Positions 23,820-36,277 of a DNA stretch of 64,000 bases are shown here, in pieces. The stretch is taken from NCBI GenBank assembly GCA_026008535.1, contig BRKX01000010.1, positions 3,857,001 to 3,921,000 of the forward strand, in the 5' to 3' direction. A program made the position numbers and the translations under genes. The DNA comes from Perilla frutescens (taxonomy: Eukaryota > Streptophyta > Magnoliopsida > Lamiales > Lamiaceae). The notes under the pieces were generated by a model. That model was given only the letters and a program-made list of their open reading frames with translations. It was not told the DNA's origin and searched no databases. Within the stretch, counting starts at the first letter, position 1, and each line of letters starts with the position of its first letter.

Positions 23820-24197
23820 CTCTCTTGGATTTTGGTTTCAACTTTCTCTCTTTTGAGTGTTTCAGTTTGGAGAGTCTGATCAAGTTTCTTCTATGCTTCC
23901 AATAGGTCTTCAAAACGGGTGTGTTCTACCATTTCTCAGTCCCAGGATGGTTGACTCTGGATACCAACTGTAGGATCTTCTTTTACCTAACTATTTTTGT
24001 TGTATTCAACTGATAAAAATGTAATCTTGATATGAAATGGAGGATAAGGTAGAAAAAATGCATGGGAGAAGAGGCACAGAAAAATGAAAGGGGAAATTTA
24101 GGGATATTTTTCTCATATCTCGTTCAACTAAAACAGTAGGGGTTTAACCCCTAACACTTACTGGGCTTCATATCTCAGCCCACTTACGTAACACACA
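23820..24197 (-). mobile_element. LTR retrotransposon 5' remnant
   Basis: On the minus strand a segment of about 228 bases beginning tgtgttacgtaag (about 24197) and ending atcctaca (23969) is followed by gttggtatcc (23968-23959), a tRNA-Met-like primer-binding site. This is the LTR-PBS arrangement of a small LTR element. No coding region or second LTR found. Confidence 0.5.
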
Positions 24198-24918
24198 AAC
24201 ATATCCATATAATTAGGGTTGGCAAAAATCAGCCCGGCCCGGTGGGCCGTCCCAGCCCACCTGATTTTAGGGCCTGGGTTGGGCCTGAGAAATAGTGACT
24301 CAAAATAAATTCGGGCCTACATGGTCCGGCCCGTCTGGCCACCGAGCTGATCGGGCCGCGGTCCAAAAAAGCTCAAAAATCCCGTGAAAAAAGAGCCCGA
24401 TTTCAATTTTATTTTTTAAAAACTAATTTTATATTCTAATTTAACATTCCTATTCCCTAGCCTTAAAAACATAAACTCACACCGCCTCCTCTCTCAAAAT
24501 CAATCTGAGGAATTGACTACAGGCTTTAAGTCCTAACTAGACCTCCTCCACCCACCGGCCACTTCCTGACTCTCACCATGCAGTCCCCCTTAACGTCACC
24601 GGCCGCCACCCAATCATCGCCACCCTCTCAATCTCTAGAGTTTTAAGTTTTTATTGACTCAAACCTTGCCTTTGTTCGTCATCAACACCGAACTGTGCCC
24701 TACTCTTGCTTGTCTTCGGTTGATGCCGAGCCATCGAGAGATGTCGACGTCCATTTGCCCAAGTATGAAATATTTTCTGAAATCTAATGTATAAAATATT
24801 GAAATAAGATATCTGCATCGTTTTGTATTATACTTGTAGAGATTAGGATTAAGGAATATAGCTTTTGTATTATGTTTGTAGAGTTTCAAAAATAAGAAAA
24901 TTGGATGTGTGTAGTCTG

Positions 24919-25677
24919 CAGGGACGGAGCCAGGATTTTTCGGTAGGGGCGAACTTTTTCGAATTTCAAATTATAAAAACTTAATATATAATATCAATGC
25001 ATCAATAATATTTTGTTCCACAATATATAAATATTTTGCACAGAAATATTCAACAAATGACAAAAATATATGAATATATATTATCTTATAACAAGACCAG
25101 TCAATTATCAAAGTGTTTCATACATAGTGGAATGTTGTTCTAATAGAATTAACTTTGGAAAATAAAAAAGAACATATTATTATATCATATCACATGTTTA
25201 TCATAAAATAACAAAAAAAAATTCATAAATATTAAATAACTAACGCAATATAAAAAAATAACGTTCACTAATCTTATAAGTTTATGCATTCTAAGTTATT
25301 CACGTCGCTTCTTCATGCCATTAAACACATCAATGATTGATTCAATATAAGAAAAATAATTAGTAACTAATTTGAGTTAGCTAAAAAATCATCAATCATA
25401 AATAAGATAAAAGAAACTAATTTTTTTATTTAACTAATTATCTAAGTGATAAATGGAGAATTCATCCATTTATTTTCATTTTGGTCTTTAGCCCAACCTA
25501 CACTACTTCACTAATTAATTTTGAGGGGGGCAAAATAAAACTTATTAAAAATTTAATATCATATATATATATAGTAGGCATACAAAAAACTTGGGGGGGG
25601 GGGGGGGGGGGGGGGGGGGGAGGCCACAGCCATCGCCAGCTCCCCCCCCCCCCCCCCCCCCCCCCGCTCCGTCTCTG
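24919..25677. mobile_element. Nested hAT-like (CAGGGACGG) element
   Basis: The left end cagggacggagccagg and right end ctccgtctctg are imperfect inverted repeats. Flanks gtagtctg and tgagtctg suggest an eroded 8-base duplication (6 of 8). Its right part contains the long G and C runs. No ORF with a transposase domain. Confidence 0.55.
25593..25665. repeat. G28 ... C24 homopolymer pair
   Basis: 28 consecutive G (25593-25620), a 21-base spacer and 24 consecutive C (25642-25665). The two arms can pair as a hairpin and either strand could form G-quadruplexes. The 'proteins' read from this stretch are polyglycine/polyproline artefacts. Exact lengths may be affected by sequencing. Confidence 0.9.
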
Positions 25678-26632
25678 ATGAGTCTGCATCCTTTTTTTTT
25701 AGTAGACAACTGCGATCCATCTAATTAGATTTAGTCCATTATTGATTAGCTTTTAGTAATTCAAAGTATATTTATGTTTGCATTTGGTTTCCAAACTTTT
25801 GTTGATGTGGTAGATTGCTAGATATAGACATATAATATTATGAAGATATGGATTTGCTTAGCAGAAAAGAGTTAAAACAGATTAGGCAATCATTTATTTA
25901 GTTAAAGCATATTTAGATTTAGTTATTAATCACATATTTAACAATTGCAGTAGCTAGATTCAATTATTTACTAGTTCATTACAATAGAAAGATTTGGATT
26001 TGTTGAATTTAATTTGTTCTTATATTTTTTTTCAATCTTTTTATAGAAATGGTGGATATTGATGATGATGCCATATTGGATGATCAAAAGATGGATGATT
26101 GAATTTTGGATCAAATATTGGATTGATGGCGTGGAGGATTAAAGATTTTGATCACTATTAAGGGTTGATGATATTAATTTCTTTATCTATGCATTTTCGA
26201 TTTTTTATCACTATTAATAATTTTTAATTTGTTGAAGTATTTTGAATTTAAGAATTTTTATGCATTTATTTGAACTTGGAGTTCTAGTATTTGGTTTCAT
26301 AATTAGTAAAATGCGTAGTATTTTTTTTTTTGACGTGGATTTACATGTATTATGTAATATAATATGTTTACAATTGTCAATTTGTATGCTTTTATTTTAA
26401 TAAAATTTAGAATTGGATTAGGAAAATTTGAAAATTTACAAAATTTGAAATCAAATAATCTGGAAAAAAAAAATCCACCTTTCAGGCTAAAAAAGCCCGC
26501 TGGCCCGAAAGCTCGTACAGGGTTGGGCCAGGCTCAAGAAATATAGGCTTGCTAACTTTTCAGACCAGGTCAGCCCGATCCCTTTTATAACCTCTAGCTC
26601 GTCGGGCTGGGTTATCCGAATTGCCAGCCCTA

Positions 26633-27379
26633 CTAATAATAATGGGATAAGCCTAACATGAATTTTATAAAAATAAATAAAGATATTTGACCAAACCACA
26701 ACCACACATGTGAATGGATTAATCCAACGACCACAAAGGAAATTTCTCTTTTAATTCAATTAATTCATGTTTGTTGACTCAAACCCTAAAGATTAAATCT
26801 TGTTCTCCTCCCTCATTTCCTCTGGTTCTCCCCATTCTTCTGATATTTTCTTACCGCCAACCACCTCTTCTAGAACTTCTGCCACTACACCTCCTATACC
26901 CAAACCCACTGCTTGACCCATAGAGTTTGGATTCACAACATAAACAAATGGGCATGATCATATTTACACATATTAAACACAATTGGCTGGCTGATAAACA
27001 CATAATACCCATGTAAAACATATATCAAGATAATCATTAAGTAGTGAGAGGTCTGAATATTATACAATGTGCAAAGCATGTATTACGCCAAAAAAATGGT
27101 GTCATAAACTATTTGATGATAGTAATTCTCTCAATGACTATTGGTACCAGATGCGTACATGTTCCAGCTATTTTACAAATCAATTTTGCAGTGAAAATCA
27201 ATTGAGATGGAAACACCCATAAAGTCCAACTAACAAATCCATGGTTGATCATACAATGGTAACTGACTCGGGGCATAAAAGATAGTTGCTTTGTTTTGTC
27301 TCATCAATCATTCATTATTTGTGTGTCCCTGTCACATGCATGCCACATCATTAACAATAGAATATTTTCTCTCTCAAAT
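26633..27379. other. Intergenic; unassigned short minus-strand frame
   Basis: A minus-strand frame of about 46 codons at 26930-26788 (SMGQAVGLGIGGVVAEVLEE ... EENKI stop) is compositionally protein-like but not recognised. It could be a terminal exon of the Argonaute relic or of another gene. The remaining sequence shows nothing. Confidence 0.35.
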
Positions 27380-30300
27380 TGGGGTGGACCTCTAGTAGAG
27401 GATTTAGTCCATCTCCTTTTCCAGCTTCTGCAATACAGCAATGAGCACGTTCTGCAGCTAAACTTGCATATAGAATAGGTGGCACTACAGAACACAATTT
27501 CAAGAAGATTATTATATATATAGTTAAATGAACTTAAGTTGAAAATTGAAGACTATTTAAGGATGTAAGGTACCCACCTATCGAAACTGATCGAGTACAA
27601 CTAGCGTATCTATAAATAAAGATATACCAAAATTTATAACAAAAATGATGGAAATAAAAAAATGTCAAAACTAAAATTAACAATAGGATACACACATGTA
27701 ACACAAGCTATGAGTCAATAACTATAGATAATCAGCTGTGAAGCCATTATCATCATATAACACGCTATAATAGGCTGGAATCAAAGCCGGTAGGATGACA
27801 TATATCGGTGTCAACAACCGTGCCTGATCAAGAAGATGTTGGCATGAACTGTCACTTGTGTTGATTGCTAAATCATGGAATTATAATCAATAAAGTTCAA
27901 ATTAGTCCCTAAATTGCAATCTCATTTATTTTGTCCAGAACTTTTGCATTTAGCAGTCGTGTATTTTCTATAAGTACATATCTTGTATTCCGTATTATAT
28001 AAGATTGAAAATATAATTTCTACTAAAGAAAGAATAGTAAAAAAGAATCTCGCAACAATAATGCATAATCAAAATCAACAATTGGTACCTGGGTCAACAT
28101 TAGTATAACCAAAGTTTTGATCATGAGTCTTAAAGAGACGAGTATGATGTCTGTTTTGCGCCACCACAAAAGTGATCTTGGCATTTTGACATACAAAAGC
28201 ACACACCTGAAGACAACATTTCATTCATGTGAAAATAAATGACATAGCTAGAACAAATTAAATCTATATTACATAAATGAGAACATACACAAATAACATA
28301 ATAGAAGTTGTTAATTGATGATCATTTACCTTCTTCACTGTGTTCACTTCATTTTGAAAAACCACACTGTTTTGTCCTTCTCTTAATCCACCCCCTATAA
28401 TTTCAAAACCAATTACGGAACTGCAACATAACAAAGGCAGTGAAGCAAACTAACCTATAAAATATAATCATAGCAGGAGGGTCATTGGACACAACAAAGT
28501 CATTTAAAATTCTCCTGATGAACAATAATTACAATGCCAATAAATATGAATTTACATTCAAATTGGTGAGGTTTTTCGGTATTATTAGTAGCCTAATTTT
28601 TACAGCTCCAATTGGATTGTTTTGTAAACTAAATGTAGCCCTAATCAAGTCTTGAGGTTCTTGGCTATAATGATGCTAGTATTGATTGAGGGTGTTCATC
28701 TTTTGGTGGCGGTGCATAGATAGCAGGATCGAGTTAGGTTCTTATGAGAGTTTAGGTTTCTAGAATTGCTTATTGGTTTTTCTTGAGGCGAAATCCTAGA
28801 CAACACTAAATAAAGAACATCATTTAGGCTATATATATACATTTAGTTTATAAAATAATCAATTCAGTTTTCGTTAGTTCTAAATTAATTTTGCAAACTA
28901 ACCTAACCAGTAGCCGGAATATATCGGGTTTGATTGTCTCTTTTGTGGGAGCTTGTGTTGAAAACACTGCTCTGTACCTCGACAATTCTGGCCAATCTAT
29001 TGAAGTCAAAATCTGCAATATTAAAAGTTGACTTATCAATCTCTTTTATACATTTCTGGTTGAGTGAAATGGAGAGCATATAAGATAAGATAACAAGTAG
29101 CCCAACTATAGAAAAGGTGAAATCATGATCCCGTGGATTAGGATACTTCATAACAACACCAAACACAAAGGTAGGGCCCTTGCCATCAGTCAAGAAATGA
29201 TTTACTTTAAACAACTTTCTTATCTCTAGGATGGTATTTTGGCCTCCAAGCTAGTTAAAACTTGTAAATATTTAGTGAAGGTTAAAAATAAAATAATGAA
29301 GATTTAGAAATAGCAATAAGGATTCAAAATCTAATGGTAGCAAAAAATTGAAAGAAATTTTTACATAGCTAGTGCATTAATTATGAGATACATTTGCATT
29401 TAAATCCACCATGTATTCCTTTTGGTATTGAGCTACTTTCCTTGGTTGACAACACTGTGTCACTCTACCAAGTTTTGTATCACACAACTTTTTTATTACA
29501 CCTACAATAACAAGAAATTGTAGGTTGCAAATTAAATAAATCAATTGTAGTTTGTCATCAAATAAATCAACTTTTTTATTAGATCATCGTACAATAAAAC
29601 ACTAACCATAATATTCTCCATTGATGTCGTCATCATGCATAATGAAAATAAGCAATTGTAGTTTGCCATTGTCAATATCTGATCTAAACATCTTGTGGAT
29701 TTGTAAGATATACTTTTTTATTTTTCTAGGGGAACATGTCGGAAAAAAAGAAGTCCGGTAGAAAACCTAAACACATAAAATGAAAACTATTGACGTTAAG
29801 ACTTTAAATTAATTTCATATGTTGTATAAAACACCACATACCATCCCGCATCCACAACACATGCTAATCAACTCTTGGCAAAATCCATCAACTTTATCCA
29901 TCTTCAAGGTTGAGAAGTTGATGCATGCCCTACCATTGTTGACTTCTTGGCCATTGTACATTTTCTAAAAACATTTCAAGTTTAGTTAAATGTTATCCAA
30001 GTAAGCCATTGTCAATATCTGATCTAAACATCTTGTGGATTTGTAAGATAGACTTTTTTATTTTTCTAGGGGCACATGTCGGGAAAAAAGAAGTCCGGTC
30101 GAAAACCTAAACACACAAAAGGAAAACTATTGAAGTTAAGACTTTAAATTAATTTCATACGTTATATAAAACACCACATACCATCCCACATCCACAACAC
30201 ACGCTGATCAACTCTTGGCAAAAGCCATCAACTTTATCCATCTTCAAGGTTGAGAAGTTGATGCATGCCCTACCATTGTTGACTTCTCAGCCATTGTACA

Positions 30301-31210
30301 TTTTATAAAAACATTTCAAGTTTAGTTAAATATTATCCAAGTAAATACAGTCTAATGTGAAAAAAATTACCTTCTTGTCCATATCCCATGTTCCACGCTC
30401 AGGCTGTCTTTACATTTCAACTGTAAATCAAAATAAAAGTTAATTGAACAATCATATAAAAGTTCAAATGAAATCAATATAAATTTGAAAATATACCTCT
30501 AGACAAGGTAGAATCTGAGAAACTACAGATTTGATGCAATTACTAACAATAATTTTCCTGTGGTGAGATTTCATGGTTGTATAACTTACGCATTAACTGC
30601 ATATAAATAATTTCAAAGTATTAAAACTAAGAAGTTGTTATCACAATTCAATCCAAACAAAATTAAGAATTTCTACTTATTAAACCTTTGAAATTTCACG
30701 ATGGCAATAATGTTGTTCAAGAATGAGCTATTTTCATACTAATTGTGATTTTCAATAATGAGCTATTTTCATAGTCATTGTGATGGCAATAATGTTGTTC
30801 AGGAAGGATTGTGCATATCTGTACAAAATAACAAATAATACGTTACTTTATAAATAAAAATAACTATGCAAAAAAACTTGATGTAAAATAAATATACCTC
30901 CATCGGAACATAATAAGGAAGTGTGTCAACACGTAAAACAGGTAAAGCTTTATACTGAGACAGATGATTGCATGTTCAGAAGAAATAATCGGTGGCAGAA
31001 ATATCCGAATCTTCATGCCATGTTTGAATATCAACCAACTTAATGCTAATTTGTTACATAAAATAAAGTTATTATAACATTATAATAATAAACAAATACA
31101 TGATAAACTTACCTAAAATCTTGTTCTGGATCAAGTGAGAGCCCCAAGATCTTTACACACCCAAAATTATCGGTCTTGACAACAATACCTTTCAATTTTT
31201 GTTCTGCGTA
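27380..31210 (-). pseudogene. Argonaute pseudogene, 3' part (linker, PAZ end, MID, PIWI)
   Basis: Read exon by exon on the minus strand, this is a plant Argonaute, the small-RNA-guided effector of RNA silencing. Pieces, approximate: 31208-31107 (LKGIVVKTDNFGCVKILGLS), 31050-30897 (YKALPVLRVDTLPYYVPME, PAZ end), 30412-30370 (PERGTWDMDKK), 30306-30182 and 29963-29840 (duplicated MYNGQEVNNGRACINFS exon), 29665-29600 (LQLLIFIMHDDD), 29505-29385 (KLCDTKLGRVTQCCQPRK), 29255-29070 (LGGQNTIL, GPTFVFGVVMKYPNP), 29015-28905 (DWPELSRYRAVFSTQAP), 28435-28325 (GGGLREGQNSVV), 28207-28090 (ITFVVAQNRHHTRLF), 27855-27735 (VVDTDICHPTGFD, VLYDDNGFTADYL) and 27480-27385 (VVPPILYASLAAERA). Family motifs are degraded at the slicer residues: GADVTHP is GVVMKYP, RDGVSEGQ is GGGLREGQ, and the segment carrying the catalytic His is deleted. 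A TGA lies in frame at 30978-30976. Best resemblance is to the AGO1/AGO5/AGO10 clade. Confidence 0.87.
29665..30343 (-). repeat. Tandem 340-bp duplication of an Argonaute exon
   Basis: Two head-to-tail units, 29665-30004 and 30005-30343, start gccattgtcaatatctgatc and differ by only a few bases. Each contains the whole MYNGQEV...CQELISMCCGCGM exon plus flanking intron. The duplication breaks normal exon order, and its low divergence suggests it is recent compared with the decay of the gene. Confidence 0.92.
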
Positions 31211-31215
31211 AGTAT

Positions 31216-32957
31216 ATTAAGTACTTGTTAGTTAATAATAACCAACTATACCAAAGTACTAATAACATTAATAAAGTAAAACATGAAAAGAAGGTGATGG
31301 ACCCCTGTGACATAAATCTTTGGAGTTTAGGGCGATTTAGACATTTTCTTTAATGTAAAAGTTAATGGTATTAGAAAATATCCACTATGATGTATTTTTA
31401 ATTTCCACACATACTTGAATCATTTCACATAATAAAACACTTTTTTATTCCCACAAATACACAGAAAAAATATTATATAGTTCTACACATTGATGGACAT
31501 TAATTTTATTTTATAGTTTTTCAAATTTAACTTCAATCAATTTTTTAAAATGTAGTTAAACTTTTTTTTCTTTTTCTTTTTTTCAAAATGTATTGATAGA
31601 ATTTTATTTCTCATGTATATATGTCTTATTGTACTAACATTGAGAATATATTAGACGTAAAATAAACTAGTATTTTTCTGTGCGATGCATGAGTATAAAT
31701 TATTTATAAATACAAATACATAATTTCAAAACTTCTGAGTTTGAGTAAATAATAACAATAAATATATACATAAAAGAGTAGATGAAAGTAAAGCATAAAT
31801 AAATATTTGACATGTAATATAACTAATTTTTGTATATAAGGCAACACCAAGCAAATAATGGGTCTTGGTATTAGACTTGTAATGAATAAAATATATTGTG
31901 TGCAATTAATTCACCTAGAATTTTTTTTAATATTTATAACATGATTCTGGCATATTTATTTATAGAATGATACTACTAAATAATGTTACAAACACGCGTA
32001 AGTAAAAAATAAGATGCACAAAATATGAGTTAAGCGCATTTGAATTGATAAATAATTAAAAAAAATTGAAATATATATATTTTTTAAAGAACTTATGAAC
32101 TTATAACAATATTTAGTTTTTTAAATATAAATATTTAGTGTGAGTAAAAAGTGTGTTACTATGTGAAAAGATTAAGTGTGTATGAAAACAATGTGTGTTA
32201 ATGGGTTTTTTTAAGACCAATTAATTTTTTTATCCAATAAAAGGTCTACAATATGGTCAAACTTTTAAAGTAGACGAGACTACTTGAGCCAAATAGTTAC
32301 TCCTATTATTCATGTGGATAACATCATATATACTTAAGAGGGTACGTCATTTCTTAAATGAAATACCCTCTTATATGTGTGTATATATATATATATATTG
32401 CGTGTTTGGAGAACCAACACGTGCATTAACCATCATATTTCTAAAGAAATGAGAGCGCAAGTATTGAAGAAATGTTGATGTGGGCAACTTGAGCAAAAAT
32501 ATAATCTGTTTTGGCAACAAGTAAAACACGAACGCAGAATTGAGGGTCAAATATGCATGTGAGATGATCATATATGGTTAGATAGGTTAATATAATGCAG
32601 AAATTAATTGCAAATTAAATGCCAGTTAGCTCTCCTTAATTCTACGTTGTAGGGTCGATCTGCCATCTATATCGTGAATAATCCAGATTAACATAACCTA
32701 TTTAAACATGTGAGACTCAAGTATTGCTTAATTTATTATCACTTTCGTTAACAAGCTGGACAAAATTAATATGCCTTGCTCTAATAGGTACTCATACAGA
32801 ATTAAAAAAACCACTCATGCAACTCTTACAGTTTTAATAGTGCTAAAAAAAAATATGGATATCTATAGGCAAAAATTTATAAGCACGAATCTGTAAATTC
32901 ATTCTAGTTTTCTACAGTACTTTATGAGAAAATTATAGGATCTTGAAATTAACGATT
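31216..32957. other. AT-rich intron-like DNA, no gene
   Basis: It lies between the Argonaute linker exon and the copia LTR, so it is probably part of the interrupted Argonaute intron. Very AT-rich with an (AT)n run near 32380. No ORF or element ends recognised. Confidence 0.45.
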
Positions 32958-33316
32958 CTCACATAATCACATAATTGATAGAAAATTGTGTACCTTTCTC
33001 CACGATCAAATATAAGATTGCACCGTTGAATTTCTTGAGAAGAACAGTAAACCGGTGTTTCACTTCCTTGATTATCTTTCTATTCTCTATCGCATGTGAT
33101 AACTAGGATTTTAAGAGAATATCTTTTATATCAGGAAGTGAACCCAATTTTACGATAATGGACTGCTATTTTCCATAAACCCACTATTCCCAGCAAATAG
33201 CGAATATAATAAAACTGCTCCATAATAACTCAGATATTATTTAGTCCATAATTATTTAATTATTTATTTATTAATCCTTAGTAAGCCACATCACTTTACA
33301 TGAGACATAAACATCA
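32958..33316 (-). repeat. Copia 3' LTR
   Basis: About 340-360 bases closely matching 44276-44613 and 53825-54162. On the minus strand a TATA-like gatataaaag lies within it. Termini are approximate. Confidence 0.75.
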
Positions 33317-33659
33317 TGGATGATAAATAAATTAATCAAACTAACATAATGCGCATTTGAATGACTAAACATTATACTTCATTGGGTTCATCATAATTTC
33401 ATAATTAAGAATATAAACTAACTCGAGTCATGACGGTTGTACATCACACAATTGACATAGTCCCTTCCATGTACTATGAACTAGTATTCTCCTTAATATG
33501 ATCATTAATTAGGAGCACATAATTGGTCCATAATAATGTCTTTATAAAAGACTATATTTGTTTACATTACTCTAATTCAAATATGCATGCAAAATAGAGA
33601 CCGGTAATCAGAAATTTAATAAATGAACTCAGAGTGTTAATTACAAGATAAAAGTCATA

Positions 33660-36277
33660 CTCAATAATAATTGTTAACAATAATGCCTATACTTTCAACA
33701 TGATCAATAAATGTCTTGGGTGGTAATCCCTTTGTTAAAGGATTAACTATCATAAGATTTATGCTAATATGTTCTACTAACACTCATTGATTATGAACTT
33801 CTCCCTTTACGGTGAATTACTCTAACTCCATATGCTTAGGACCCTTAAAGCACTTGTCATTTTTAGAGAAAAATACTGTTGCAGAGTTATAACAGTATAA
33901 TTTCAGTGGCTTAACAATACTGTCGATAATTCCAAGCCCTAAAATAAAATTCTGTAGCCAATTAGCGTGAATTGTAGCCTAAAAACATACTATGAATTCA
34001 GCTTCCATGGTGGAGGCAACAACAACAACAGATTACTTTGCACTCTTCCACAATACTGCTCATCTGGATAAAATAAATATATAGCCATGAGTGGACTTTC
34101 TAGTATCTGAACACCCAACAAAGTATGAGTCAGCATACCCAATAACCTCAAGGTGATTGGACCTTCTATATGTCAGTATGTGTTCTTTTGTTCTATGTAA
34201 GTATCTCAGAACTTTCTTTGCACTTTTCCAGTGTTTCATTCCTGGGTTAATTTGATATCTTCTCAACATTCCAGCTACAAAGCTTATGTCCGGTTGAGTA
34301 CAGATCTGGGCATACATAATACTCCCAACAACATATCTATACAAAATTGCTTCCATCTGTTTTCATTCCAATTCATTTTTAGGACATTGAGCGAGACTAA
34401 ACTTGTCTTCTTTCTGAATTGGAACTGGTGATGTTGAGTACTTTTCCATCTTGAATCTCTTTAGTACTTAATTGATATATATACTTTCTGAGACAAACCT
34501 AACAATCCTTGTGATATGTTTCAGAATATTTATATCCCGATCACATAGCCTGGCTCACCCATATCTTTCATTTCAAAGTTGCTAGAGAGAAAACTCTTAG
34601 TTTCATGAAGAATACTAAGATCATTAGTTGCAAGCAAGATATCATCAACATACATGATTAAAAATATAATATTACTCCTACTAACCTTTAGATATATACA
34701 CCTATCAGCAATGTTCTCCTTAAATTCAAAGGAAACAATGGTATCCTTAAACTTCAAATACCATTGGCGGGAAGCTTGCTTAAGCCCGTATATTGATTTC
34801 TTTAATTTGCATACCCATGTGTTCTTTTCCTTCAATTGAGAAACCAACTGGTTGGTCCATGTAAACATTCTCCTCTAAATCTCCATTAAGAAAAACAGTT
34901 TTCACATCTATCTAATGCAACTCCAAGTCATAATGAGCTACAAGAGCCATGATAATTCTGAAAGAATCCTTTGGTGAGACTGGTGAAAAAGTCTCATTAT
35001 AATCGATTCTATCATTTTGAGTAAAACATTTAGCAACAAGTTTAGCCTTGTAGCATTCTAGAATGCCAAGAGAGTCACGTTTAGTCTTAAAGACACACTT
35101 ACAACCAACTCTCTTGCATCATTCTGGTAATTCTACAAGGTCCCAAATACCATTATGTTTCAAAGATTTTAACTCTTTTTTCATAGCATCTAACCATTTT
35201 TAAGAATTATCACAACTTACAGCTTGTGAAAATGAGACTGGATCATTGTCATTAATGCTCAAGTCAGTTTTTAACTCATGTAGATATACCTCGTAGTCAT
35301 TCGAAATAGCTGGTCTTCGTTCTCTTTGAGATCTTCTTAATGCTATTTCTTAAGGTTCTCCCACAACAGGTTCATTTTGAATCAGAGGTTCATTATTGTG
35401 TTGCTCATCTTTATCGTTGTTTAGAACAACAAATTGAGGAACACTCACTTTACTGCTAGAGGCACAAGTTAAAGGAACTTGTACTCTAACTTCTTTAATT
35501 TTCATGTGTTGTGGAACTGTACTCCCACTGATTTCACCATTTTCAGTGAACCTTGCATTGCCATTCTAAAAAATTTTTATACTATGATTAGGACAATAAA
35601 ATCTACACCCCTTTGATTTTTCTGGATAACTAATAAAATATCCACTTATTGTTCTTGCATCCAGTTTCTTTTCTTGTGGATTATAAATCCTTACTTCTGC
35701 CTGACAACCCCAAACATGCAAGTGCCTTAAACTAGGTGTCATAGTCGTCCACAGTTCAAAAGGAATCTTTGGAACTGCTTTACTAGGAACCCTATTTAAT
35801 AGATACATGGCAGTTTTCAAGGCATACATCCACAAAAATAAGGGTAGAGATGAATTGCTTAACATATTCCTAACCATATTATTAATGTTCTATTATGGCT
35901 TTCTGATGCACCATTTTGTTGTGGTGTACCTGGCATTGTATATTGAGCACAAATGCCACATTTCTGAAGGAGTATTTCAAAGAGACTCGGGTGTTGCCCA
36001 GTCTCATCATATCTTTCGTAATACTCACCACTTTTATCGGATCTTACAACTTTCACATTTCTGTCTAATTGTCTTTCCACTTCATTCAAGTAGATTTCCA
36101 AGGCATTGACTGATTGAGATTTCTCATGCAGTAGATAGACACAACCATAATGTGAATAGTCATCAATAAAGGAGATGAAAAATTTTTCCTTTCCAAAAGA
36201 ATTAACATCAAAAGGCCCACATATATCATTATGCACAATTTCAAGAAGCTGAGTGCTTCTTGTGGCGCTTTTCTTTG
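33660..36277 (-). pseudogene. Copia pol (integrase, RT, RNase H)
   Basis: Minus-strand pol fragments in the order expected for copia. The integrase core (36272 to about 35860) has NDICGPFDV, FIDDYSHYG, VVRSDKSGEYY and PGTPQQNG, followed by RNRVPSKAVPK-like sequence and GCQAEVRIYNPQEKKLD (35877-35566). RT (34868-34530) shows KKSIYGLKQASRQWY and the active-site YVDDILLA. RNase H (34356-34060) shows GSIMYAQICTQPDISF and YADSYFVGCSDTRKSTHGY. The C-terminus near 33900-33680 has KCFKGPKHMELE-like codons. Many stops and frame changes interrupt these blocks, so it is inactive. Gag-pre-integrase is separated by the solo LTR and continues at 39045. Confidence 0.85.
36273..36277 (+). repeat. Solo-LTR target duplication, left
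   Basis: ctttg just before tgtaacgcc; the identical pentamer follows the LTR at 39040-39044. Confidence 0.9.

Larger units (their letters stand above)
24214..26632. mobile_element. hAT-like transposon remnant
   Basis: The left end tagggttggcaaaaatcagc and the reverse complement of the right end (tagggctggcaattcgg) form imperfect terminal inverted repeats typical of the hAT superfamily. Flanking octamers catataat and ctaataat agree at 6 of 8 positions, compatible with an eroded 8-base target duplication. Pieces such as atggtggatattgatgatga (about 26047) might descend from transposase, but no domain can be read. A second element is nested at 24919-25677. Confidence 0.65.

Noticed and set aside
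25481..25689. Small proteins with polyglycine or polyproline
   Set aside because: Created solely by the G28/C24 homopolymers.
26788..26930. Terminal exon of the Argonaute gene
   Set aside because: The frame is protein-like but does not resemble the conserved Argonaute C-terminus, so it was left unassigned.
29665..30343. Short CRISPR-like or satellite repeat
   Set aside because: Only two 340-base units, and each contains an Argonaute exon; it is a simple tandem duplication.
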